Of a DNA stretch of 64,000 bases, positions 35,795 to 43,289 are shown piece by piece. The notes beneath the pieces were generated by a model that saw only the letters and a list, made by a program, of their open reading frames with translations, did no database searches and had not been told where the DNA came from. Position 1 is the first letter of the stretch, and each line of letters begins with the position of its first letter. The translations under genes and the position numbers were made by a program. The stretch comes from Cellvibrio sp. 79 (GTDB lineage Bacteria; Pseudomonadota; Gammaproteobacteria; Pseudomonadales; Cellvibrionaceae): NCBI GenBank assembly GCA_003056245.1, contig MVDH01000006.1:516428-580427 (forward strand), written 5' to 3'.

Positions 35795-36739
35795 ATGAAA
35801 GGTCTATTTAAAACCCTGACGCTCGCTGCCGCCATTGGTATCAGCGCCACCGTGAATGCAATCACCGTAGGTTTTGCACAAGTTGGTTCCGAATCCGGCT
35901 GGCGCACCAGTTTTTCCGAATCGGTAAAAGCGGAAGCGGAAAAGCGTGGTATCACACTAAAGTTTTCTGACGCCCAACAAAAACAGGAAAACCAGATTAA
36001 AGCGGTGCGCAGTTTTATTGCGCAACGTGTGGATGCAATTTTAATTGCACCGGTCGTTGAAACCGGCTGGCAACCGGTGTTGATGGAAGCAAAGCGTGCG
36101 CGTATTCCCGTGGTGATTCTGGACCGCAATGTTTCAGTCACTGATCATTCTTTGTATCTCACGCGCATTGCACCGGATTTTGAAGTGGAGGGCCAACGCG
36201 CCGCAACCTGGCTTACCGAAAAAACCCAGGGCAAGTGCAGCATACTTGAATTGCAAGGCACGGTAGGCTCGAGCGCAGCATTGGGCCGCATGAAAGGTTT
36301 TAACGAAACCATCGCGAAATTTCCTGAAACCAAAATTGTACGCAGCCAAACCGCCGAATTTACACGCGCGAAAGGCAAAGAGGTTTTGGAAACCATGCTG
36401 AAAGCAGAAGGCGGCGGTAAAGGCATTTGCGCAATCTGGGCACACAACGATGAAATGGCACTGGGTGCAATCCAGGCGGTGAAAGAAGCGGGATTAAAAC
36501 CGGGCAAAGATATTTTGATTGTATCGGTGGATGCCGTAGACGATGCATTGAAAGCGATTGTTGCCGGCGAGATTAATGTATCCGTTGAATTAAGCCCGCA
36601 CCTGGGCGGCCCAGCATTCGATGTAATTAATGAATATCGCGGCGGTAAAAAAGAATTCGACAAATGGATTCGTATGGGCGGTGCCGTTTATACCGCTGAT
36701 AACGCAGCCGCTGAATTAACCAAGCGCGGTGCTAAATAG
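35795..36739 (+). CDS. ytfQ: Sugar ABC transporter periplasmic binding protein (YtfQ-like)
   Basis: A 314-residue periplasmic protein with a signal peptide (MKGLFKTLTLAAAIGISATV, cleavage after VNA). ATG 35795 follows CACGAGGATC. The mature part begins ITVGFAQVGSESGWRTSFSE and has ILLAPVVETGW-like (AILIAPVVETGWQPVL) and VILDRNV segments, CAIWAHNDEMALGAIQA and ILIVSVDAVDDAL. It is a class I pentose/furanose binding fold close to YtfQ, which in E. coli binds galactofuranose. In this locus L-arabinofuranose or a small arabinoside is likely. It heads the importer operon and is separated from the ATPase gene by a nested palindrome, as is often seen when the binding protein is made in excess. Confidence 0.87.
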   Translation: MKGLFKTLTLAAAIGISATVNAITVGFAQVGSESGWRTSFSESVKAEAEKRGITLKFSDAQQKQENQIKAVRSFIAQRVDAILIAPVVETGWQPVLMEAKRARIPVVILDRNVSVTDHSLYLTRIAPDFEVEGQRAATWLTEKTQGKCSILELQGTVGSSAALGRMKGFNETIAKFPETKIVRSQTAEFTRAKGKEVLETMLKAEGGGKGICAIWAHNDEMALGAIQAVKEAGLKPGKDILIVSVDAVDDALKAIVAGEINVSVELSPHLGGPAFDVINEYRGGKKEFDKWIRMGGAVYTADNAAAELTKRGAK

Positions 36740-36753
36740 TTTTTGTAGCCATA

Positions 36754-36857
36754 GCAGCAAGCCAAGAGAATTGTGAGACACACCGTAAACCCATCCATGG
36801 GGGCTCGTCGACGACGTTCCTCTCTCCGATGGTCTCACAATCCTCTTGGCTTGCTGC
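36754..36857. repeat. REP-like nested palindrome with private arms, copy 2 (ytfQ-ytfR gap)
   Basis: The core at 36775-36836 (GAGACACACCGTAAA ... GGCTCGTCG ... GGTCTC) matches the one at 29169-29231. The outer arms 36754-36779 and 36832-36857 (GCAGCAAGCCAAGAG against its reverse complement, one mismatch) are complementary to each other but unrelated to the arms of copy 1. It lies between the binding-protein and ATPase genes. Confidence 0.9.
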
Positions 36858-36956
36858 TTGAAACATTGAGTTAATTTTTTTTCGAAGTCCAATTCGAGTT
36901 TTCCAGCGGAATCGTTTTTTTACAACGCTAAAGAAGTACTCAACAGAGTATCAATC

Positions 36957-38453
36957 ATGAGTCCTACACCAGTATTACAACTCAAGGGAATTCATAAAAT
37001 ATTCCCCAGCGTTCACGCACTAAAAGGTGTGAACTTCTCTCTGCGCGCCGGAGAAATCCATGCTTTGCTTGGCGAAAACGGCGCGGGCAAATCTACCCTG
37101 ATTAAAGTGATGACCGGCGTTTACCAGCGCGATGACGGTGATATTTTATTGGATGGCCAACCAATATTTCCTAAAAATACCGGTGACGCGCAGGCATTGG
37201 GCGTGAGCACTGTGTATCAGGAAGTGAACTTGTTGCCCAACCTCACCGTTGCGCAAAATATTTATCTTGGCCGCGAGCCGCGTCGCTTCGGTTTAATTAA
37301 TTGGGGAAAAGTGAATCGCGATGCGCAGACATTATTAAAAGGTTACGACCTTGATATTGATGTAACACTGCCACTTTCAAGTTATTCCATCGCCGTACAG
37401 CAATTGATTGCTATTGCACGCGGCGTGGATATGTCTGCGAAAGTATTGATTCTCGATGAACCCACTGCAAGCCTGGATACCGATGAAGTGCAATCGCTCT
37501 TTCGCATCATGCGCGATTTGCGCGCACGCGGAATTGGCATTGTGTTTGTAACGCATTTTCTCGATCAGGTTTATGCTGTCTGTGATCGCATCACTGTATT
37601 GCGCAGTGCGCAATTTGTTGGCGAATTCGAAACAGCAACACTGTCCCGTGCGGAATTAATTGGCCATATGCTCGGCAAAGAACTGGCTGCATTGGGTGAA
37701 CACAAACCGCAAACCAATTCCGAATGTGGCGATGCTTTATTGGATGCACAAGGTATTGGCCGCAATGCGACGTTATCGCCTACCGATATCCAGGTTTGCA
37801 AAGGCGAAGTAGTTGGCCTTGCCGGATTGCTCGGTTCAGGCCGCACCGAATTATGCCGCCTGGTATTCGGGGTCGATAAAAAACACAGCGGTTCGGTAAC
37901 CTTCAATGGCAAGGCAGTAAATTTTAATTCACCGCGCGATGCCATTACCGCCGGTATGGGCTTGTGCCCGGAAGATCGTAAACACGACGGCATCCTCGGC
38001 CAACTTTCCATTCGCGAAAATATGATCCTCGCCCGCCAGATCAAACAAGGCTGGTGGAAATTTATTTCGCGCAAAGAGCAGGAAGAAATCGCCAATCATT
38101 ACGTAAAAGAATTGAGTATCGCCACATCGGATATCGAAAAACCCATTGAACAACTCAGCGGCGGCAATCAACAAAAAGTAATCCTTGCACGCTGGCTCGC
38201 AGCAAATCCTTCGTTGTTAATTCTGGATGAACCGACGCGCGGTATTGATATTGGTGCACACGCCGAAATTATTCGGTTGATTCGCAAACTCTGCGATCAG
38301 GGCCTCGCGTTGGTAGTTGCCTCTTCAGAATTGGAAGAGCTGGTGGCATTTAGCAGCAAAGTCATTGTATTGCGCGACCGCCAAAAAGTAGCAGAGCTGG
38401 AAGATGGCGATATAAATCCGCAGCGAATTATGCAGGCGATTGCCTCCAATTAA
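36957..38453 (+). CDS. ytfR: Sugar ABC transporter ATP-binding protein, two ABC domains (YtfR-like)
   Basis: A 498-residue peripheral membrane ATPase with two fused ABC cassettes, as in AraG, RbsA and YtfR. Domain 1 has Walker A GENGAGKST (about 40-48), a degenerate signature region (LSSYSIAVQQLIAIARG) and Walker B VLILDEPTAS. Domain 2 has a degenerate Walker A GLLGSGRTE, the signature QLSGGNQQKVILARWL and Walker B LLILDEPTRGIDIG. It powers import through the two permeases that follow with overlapping or closely spaced starts. The substrate is presumed to be an arabinofuranose or arabinoside. Confidence 0.93.
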   Translation: MSPTPVLQLKGIHKIFPSVHALKGVNFSLRAGEIHALLGENGAGKSTLIKVMTGVYQRDDGDILLDGQPIFPKNTGDAQALGVSTVYQEVNLLPNLTVAQNIYLGREPRRFGLINWGKVNRDAQTLLKGYDLDIDVTLPLSSYSIAVQQLIAIARGVDMSAKVLILDEPTASLDTDEVQSLFRIMRDLRARGIGIVFVTHFLDQVYAVCDRITVLRSAQFVGEFETATLSRAELIGHMLGKELAALGEHKPQTNSECGDALLDAQGIGRNATLSPTDIQVCKGEVVGLAGLLGSGRTELCRLVFGVDKKHSGSVTFNGKAVNFNSPRDAITAGMGLCPEDRKHDGILGQLSIRENMILARQIKQGWWKFISRKEQEEIANHYVKELSIATSDIEKPIEQLSGGNQQKVILARWLAANPSLLILDEPTRGIDIGAHAEIIRLIRKLCDQGLALVVASSELEELVAFSSKVIVLRDRQKVAELEDGDINPQRIMQAIASN

Positions 38454-38469
38454 TAAAAGAGTAATGCAC

Positions 38470-39522
38470 ATGAACACCTTCAAAAACCAAAACCTGCGCC
38501 GCTATTTATGGCCCTGCATCGGTTTGCTGGCGCTACTGGTTATCAACGCGATAATTGCGCCGGAATTTTTTCAGATCGAATTTAAAGACGGCCGCTTTTA
38601 CGGCAGCCTGATTGATGTACTCAATCGCGCAGCGCCGGTTGCTTTGCTGGCAATTGGAATGTCGCTAGTGATTGCTACTGCCGGTGTGGATTTATCGGTG
38701 GGTTCAATTATGGCCATCGCCGGTGCAGTGAGCGCGTATTACATTACCAAAGGTGTGGACAATCTTGCGCTAATCATCGGTGCCGGTTTAATCGCCGGAT
38801 TAATTGCGGGAATCGCGAATGGATTTCTCGTCGGTTATATGAGTATCCAACCGATTGTTGCGACATTAATTTTAATGGTCGCAGGCCGTGGTATCGCTCA
38901 ATTGATTAATGAAGGCCAGATCGTCACTTTTGATCATCCCGGCTTTGCATTTTTAGGAACCGGCAGTTTTTTGGGGCTGCCCTTCCCTGTTGTGTTGGTG
39001 ATTATCACTTTCGCTATCGTGCAATTGCTAACGCGCCGCACTGCGCTGGGTTTATATATTGAAGCGGTGGGCGCAAATCCGTCGGCAAGCCATTACATGG
39101 GCTTGAATGCAAAAGCGATCAAGATGAGTGTGTATTGCGTTGCCGCGCTTTGCGCTGCGTTGGCAGGAATGATTGCCGCCGCCGACATTCGCGGTTCCGA
39201 TGCTAACAACGCCGGCTTGTGGTTGGAGCTGGATGCAATTCTCGCGGTAGTGATTGGCGGCGCATCACTGATGGGTGGGCGCTTTTCCATTTTCCTGGCA
39301 ATCATCGGTGCACTGATTATCCAAACGCTGACCGTCACCATTATCCTGAGCGGCATTCCGCCCAAATTTAATCTATTGATTAAAGCCAGCGCGATTATTT
39401 TAGTATTACTGTTGCAATCACCGCTATTCCAAAAACAATTGGCGCAATTGAAATTCCGCAAATCATCTCCGACTAACAATACTTCCGTGAATGGAAATAA
39501 TAAGGAGACCAAAAATGCTTAA
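38470..39522 (+). CDS. ytfT: Sugar ABC transporter permease 1 (YtfT-like)
   Basis: A 350-residue inner-membrane protein with about 9-10 transmembrane helices. Segments typical of the RbsC/XylH/YtfT group are GMSLVIATAGVDLSVGSIMA, AVGANPSASHYMGLNAK (coupling loop) and LDAILAVVIGGASLMGGRFS. ATG 38470 is preferred over one two codons earlier because AAGAG lies 8 nt upstream; the choice is uncertain. It begins 16 nt after the ATPase stop and its stop overlaps the start of the next permease by 8 nt, so translation is coupled. Confidence 0.9.
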   Translation: MNTFKNQNLRRYLWPCIGLLALLVINAIIAPEFFQIEFKDGRFYGSLIDVLNRAAPVALLAIGMSLVIATAGVDLSVGSIMAIAGAVSAYYITKGVDNLALIIGAGLIAGLIAGIANGFLVGYMSIQPIVATLILMVAGRGIAQLINEGQIVTFDHPGFAFLGTGSFLGLPFPVVLVIITFAIVQLLTRRTALGLYIEAVGANPSASHYMGLNAKAIKMSVYCVAALCAALAGMIAAADIRGSDANNAGLWLELDAILAVVIGGASLMGGRFSIFLAIIGALIIQTLTVTIILSGIPPKFNLLIKASAIILVLLLQSPLFQKQLAQLKFRKSSPTNNTSVNGNNKETKNA

Positions 39523-40471
39523 TCGAAAACTTATTCCGCTCGCGGTTACCTGTTGCCTGTTTTTTTTATTGTTTGGTGTTGGCTCAATACAGTTCGAGGG
39601 TTTCGGTACACCACGCGTATTTTTTAATTTGCTGAGCGATAATGCTTTTTTAATTATTGCTGCTGTGGGAATGACCTTTGTGATTTTATCCGGGGGTATT
39701 GATTTGTCGGTCGGCGCTGTCATCGCATTAACTGGCGTTGTCTGCAGTGTGTTAATCAGCAAATACCAATGGCATCCGCTGCTGGTGTTTCCAGTGGTGT
39801 TAATTGGCGGTACCGCATTCGGGGCGATAATGGGCGCAATTATCCATTACTACAAAATGCAACCATTTATCGTCACACTCGCCGGCATGTTTTTCGCGCG
39901 CGGCTTGGCAAGCGTTATCAGTGAAGAATCCATTCCCATCGAACATGAATTCTATAATGATGTTTCCGCATTTGGTTTTGAAATTCTTGGTGATGCCTGG
40001 ATCGGAAGTTCAACCATTATTTGTTTGATGGTATTAGTGGTCGCGATTATTGCTGCACATTACACCCGCTTCGGTGGGCGTGTTTATGCTATCGGTGGCG
40101 ATGCGAATTCATCCGCGCTGATGGGCATTCCACTCGCCGCGACCACTATTCACATTTACGCTATAAGTTCATTCCTCGCCACACTCGCCGGCATCGTTTA
40201 CTCCTTCTACACATTCTCCGGTTATTCACTCGCTGCAGTCGGCGTAGAACTGGACGCGATTGCCGCCGTCGTTATCGGCGGAACATTATTAACCGGCGGT
40301 TACGGGTATATGTTCGGCACCCTGATGGGCGTATTGATTATGGGCGTAGTGCAAACCTATATTTCATTTGATGGAACACTCAGCAGTTGGTGGACCAAAA
40401 TAGTAATTGGCGGATTGCTGTTCTGTTTTATTGCGTTGCAACAAGTGCTGGTGAGGGTAAAACCTCGATAA
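39515..40471 (+). CDS. yjfF: Sugar ABC transporter permease 2 (YjfF-like)
   Basis: A 318-residue inner-membrane permease partner of the preceding gene. ATG 39515 follows AAGGAG. It has VGMTFVILSGGIDLSVGAVI, AIGGDANSSALMGIPLAATT (coupling loop) and LDAIAAVVIGGTLLTGGYGY, matching the YjfF/RbsC group. The two permeases, the double ATPase and the binding protein make a complete YtfQRT-YjfF-type furanose importer. A strong terminator follows at 40496. Confidence 0.9.
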   Translation: MLNRKLIPLAVTCCLFFLLFGVGSIQFEGFGTPRVFFNLLSDNAFLIIAAVGMTFVILSGGIDLSVGAVIALTGVVCSVLISKYQWHPLLVFPVVLIGGTAFGAIMGAIIHYYKMQPFIVTLAGMFFARGLASVISEESIPIEHEFYNDVSAFGFEILGDAWIGSSTIICLMVLVVAIIAAHYTRFGGRVYAIGGDANSSALMGIPLAATTIHIYAISSFLATLAGIVYSFYTFSGYSLAAVGVELDAIAAVVIGGTLLTGGYGYMFGTLMGVLIMGVVQTYISFDGTLSSWWTKIVIGGLLFCFIALQQVLVRVKPR

Positions 40472-40495
40472 ATCCTGACTAACACGAATCAATTG

Positions 40496-40528
40496 AAAAG
40501 CCCAAGGTGCGAACTTTGGGCTTTTTTG
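40496..40528 (+). terminator. Terminator of the ABC importer operon
   Basis: AAAAGCCCAAGGT, a GCGA loop and ACTTTGGGCTTTTTT form a strong stem with a T-run shortly after the yjfF-like stop. Confidence 0.9.
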
Positions 40529-40728
40529 TATCAACCGATTCATATAAGCGTCAATATCCATATTAAAAAGGTGATTTACTTTCAATAGATAATAAAGATA
40601 TTTATAGTTAACCAATCACAATCAATGCTTAACCAGTTGATAACAGAGGGCATAAGGATTGTTAGTGGGTAATCACTAAACATGCGAAAAGGTTGGAAAA
40701 TTAAAACTGTATATGAATAGATTCTAAC

Positions 40729-40941
40729 ATGCCCTTTACCTACAAAGATCTAACATATATCCGCGCCGCGCTCCAAGCCTATGAAGGCCAACTAATGAAT
40801 GTACATGAAAGCGATTGCGAAGATGATGAGTTTTCCGAAATACAGGACGATATTCAATACATATCCAGATTATTAGCATTGACGAAAAATGAAATTAAAG
40901 AATTGGAAAATCAGGGTCCCAGCCTTAATCCTGTTAAATGA
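40729..40941 (+). CDS. Small acidic protein of unknown function
   Basis: A 70-residue, mainly helical protein rich in Asp and Glu (HESDCEDDEFSEIQDD), with no signal peptide or membrane helix. The frame begins MPFTYKDLTYIRAALQAYEG and continues without interruption, but the ribosome site is weak. It stands alone between the importer terminator and a broken glutathione transferase gene. The family is not recognised. Composition looks protein-like, so it is reported as hypothetical. Confidence 0.45.
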   Translation: MPFTYKDLTYIRAALQAYEGQLMNVHESDCEDDEFSEIQDDIQYISRLLALTKNEIKELENQGPSLNPVK

Positions 40942-40986
40942 GCATCGCAGCAAAATTTTCATAATGGATTAAAATCGAATTAAAAC

Positions 40987-41624
40987 ATGTACAAACTTTT
41001 CTACTACCCCCGCAATGCCAGCTTCGCACCCCATATGTTGTTGGCGGAAATGCAGTTGGATTACGAATTGATTCTGGTTGATCGTAAAACCGAAGCGCAA
41101 AAAAATCCTGAATACTTAACGCTAAATCCCACTGGTAGAATTCCCACGCTCACTGTTGATGGTGAGCCGATTTATGAGAGCGCGGCTATTTGTTTGTTTT
41201 TATGTGAGCGGACCCGGATAGAAATTTATTTCCGGCTGCAGGAACAATAGGGCGAGCGCGATTTTATCAGTGGCTATTTTATTTAAATGCATCATTACAA
41301 CCAGAATTAATGGTTTACTTTTATCCGCAGAAACATACTACCGATTCATTAGGAAAAGAAGCAATAAAACAAGCGCAACAAACCCGCGTTACACAAATGT
41401 TCGCATTGCTAGATCAGGAACTGGAAGGCAAAGAATTTTTATTGGGCGACAACATCAGCGCCTGCGATTTTGTTTTATTTATGTTGTTGCACTGGGGAAG
41501 TGGTTTTGAAAACCCACCGTTATCCTTTCTTAATTTAAGAAGGTTTTTAAGGAATTTTGCCAATCGGGATTCCGTTAAAAGAGTCTGTGAAATTGAAGGC
41601 ACGAACCTGGATATATATAAATAA
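40987..41624 (+). pseudogene. Glutathione S-transferase gene with a one-base frameshift
   Basis: The first part (from 40987) encodes MYKLFYYPRNASFAPHMLLA, an N-terminal thioredoxin-like GST domain with NPTGRIPTLTVDG and YESAAICLFLCER. In frame it then runs to a stop at 41250. One base is missing near 41212-41213, where GAGCGG is followed by ACCCGGAT. Correcting it joins the frame to PDRNLFPAAGTIGRARFYQW and on to the C-terminal helical GST domain, which ends NLDIYK at 41624. Correction would give a normal full-length GST of about 212 residues. Either the gene is recently inactivated or the sequence has an error at the CCC run. Confidence 0.8.
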
Positions 41625-41932
41625 AAATAACCCCTGGGTTTTATTGCCATGCTCCCTTGTCATACCAGGGATCAATCTTAAGTGTGGCGAAGCCTGTCCC
41701 CTAACCTTTTTGAATTGGCTCCAACTGGCTGTAAATTCATCAACTAAACTTGATTTCCCTCAACTAATTTAACGCTGGACAAGATGTCGCCTAAAGCAGT
41801 TAAATAATTTATATCAAAAGGGTATTCTTGGGGCGTCAAGGTGCTAAAACAAAAATTTATATAACTACCTACTATAGCAATGCGGACTGGAAGTAACGGT
41901 GTGTACGGAGCTGGAACTCTGCTCCCGGGAGA
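41625..41932 (+). other. Intergenic region before substrate-binding-like gene
   Basis: No gene is supported. A weak motif-A-like stretch, AAATTTATATAACTACCT, lies at 41853-41870. A small hairpin (GGAGCTGGAACTCTGCTCC, 41910-41928) lies just before the following start codon, which could affect its translation. Confidence 0.4.
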
Positions 41933-42826
41933 ATGTTGTTGAGACTTTTTATAAGCATCAGTGGTGTTATTTGTGGTTTGCTAATAACGCTCCTTTGCCA
42001 TGCGGGTAACACGATTACCGCCGCCGTGGATGAAGACATTATTGCAGATTATCAATTATTTATTGGTGATCGCGATCCGATCGATATTGAGCATTTCGGT
42101 GGCCCCGGTGCGCGCCGCGATGTTATTGAAATTGTGTTGTTGCAGCAAGCGCTGCATTTGGGAGGGTTTAGCGGCAAAGTAGTGTTGCGTCCGGAAAACA
42201 GTTACCTCCGCATTTTAAAATTGCTGACCGATGGGCAAATTGCCATTTCCGGCGCGCTTATGTGGCGGGATGACATTAAACCTTACTCCGAATTTTTATT
42301 CAAAACGCGCGCGCTCGTTAATGAAGGGGAGTTTATTGCAGGGCTCTATACCCGCCAGGATAACAATCGCGCGCTTAATGCAACGACGCGCGAAAAAGTT
42401 AGCCAGCTCAGCGCGGCATCCAATGACCATTGGAAACCGGATATTGAAGCGCTAAAGTCAGTCGGTATTAGTCGCATCTATTATTCTACTTACTGGGTAC
42501 AAATTGTGCGCATGGTGGTAGCCGGTCGCGCCGATGTCACGCTTGCACCGTTTCAAAGCAATCCCGGGATGAAAGTACAAGTTGATAATCTTGAGCTTGT
42601 TCCCATTCCCGGAGTTAAAGTTGCATTACCCGGCAGCCGCCATTGGCCTGTCAGTAAAAAGCACCCGCAAAGCCGGGAAATATTTTCGGCATTGGAAAAA
42701 GGGATTGCGATTCTTGAGCAAAAAAATATTATTCAACGCGCCTATGAAGAATGTGGTTTTTTTCATGAAGGCGTAAAAAACTGGAAGCTATTGAACCCGC
42801 CCAAAGTAATTCCCGCCAAAAACTGA
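41933..42826 (+). CDS. Periplasmic substrate-binding-like protein
   Basis: A 297-residue protein with a signal peptide (about 1-25, hydrophobic LFISISGVICGLLITLLC). The mature part resembles the type-2 periplasmic binding fold of family-3 solute-binding proteins: LLQQALHLGGFSGKVVLRPE, LRILKLLTDGQIAISGALMW, VAGRADVTLAPFQ and KHPQSREIFSALEKGIAILE. No transporter gene is attached, so it may be a stand-alone sensor or binding protein. The start at 41933 has GGGAGA unusually close to the ATG, so the real start may be a codon or two later. Its stop codon overlaps the first LacI-type operator before the GH87 gene. Confidence 0.65.
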   Translation: MLLRLFISISGVICGLLITLLCHAGNTITAAVDEDIIADYQLFIGDRDPIDIEHFGGPGARRDVIEIVLLQQALHLGGFSGKVVLRPENSYLRILKLLTDGQIAISGALMWRDDIKPYSEFLFKTRALVNEGEFIAGLYTRQDNNRALNATTREKVSQLSAASNDHWKPDIEALKSVGISRIYYSTYWVQIVRMVVAGRADVTLAPFQSNPGMKVQVDNLELVPIPGVKVALPGSRHWPVSKKHPQSREIFSALEKGIAILEQKNIIQRAYEECGFFHEGVKNWKLLNPPKVIPAKN

Positions 42827-42836
42827 AAACGTTTTC
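42825..42836. promoter_or_regulatory. LacI-type operator 1 upstream of GH87 gene
   Basis: A perfect 12-bp palindrome GAAAACGTTTTC, overlapping the stop codon of the preceding gene. It has the form of operators bound by LacI-family repressors, with a central CG. Confidence 0.7.
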
Positions 42837-42952
42837 TTCATATTGAAGCGCAACATCCTTTGTAAAATATGTAATCCGCTACCATCACACGCACTCCCCC
42901 CGTCTTGATATTTTTTTAAAATCCTGTCGCAAAAATCTAATTATTTAAAAAA

Positions 42953-42964
42953 GAAAACGTTTTC
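42953..42964. promoter_or_regulatory. LacI-type operator 2 upstream of GH87 gene
   Basis: A second GAAAACGTTTTC palindrome, 128 bp from the first. Together they could allow loop formation. The remaining 325 nt to the GH87 start hold no gene and would make a long 5' leader if transcription starts near here. Confidence 0.75.
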
Positions 42965-43289
42965 TAATTTTAAATACCCTTCTTTTTGGTAGACATAACC
43001 ATGAACAAATGAATAGCATAGTAATTATCAGGATCGAAAATATTTCAATTCAACGACTATACCAGCAACTAACGCATAAAATTTACTTTTTCAAGACACA
43101 AAATAACGATAAAAAAACAATTATTAACCAATGGATGACTTTTCCCAGACACGTAATGATTTAATCAGGGGATGATGTAAAAACCACTCCCTGGCTGCAA
43201 ATGATGTAATAAAAGCAGCATGTATAAATGCCAATAAAAATAGCTATCGGTATTTATATCCATTCAAAAATTCATTAACGAGGATAACG

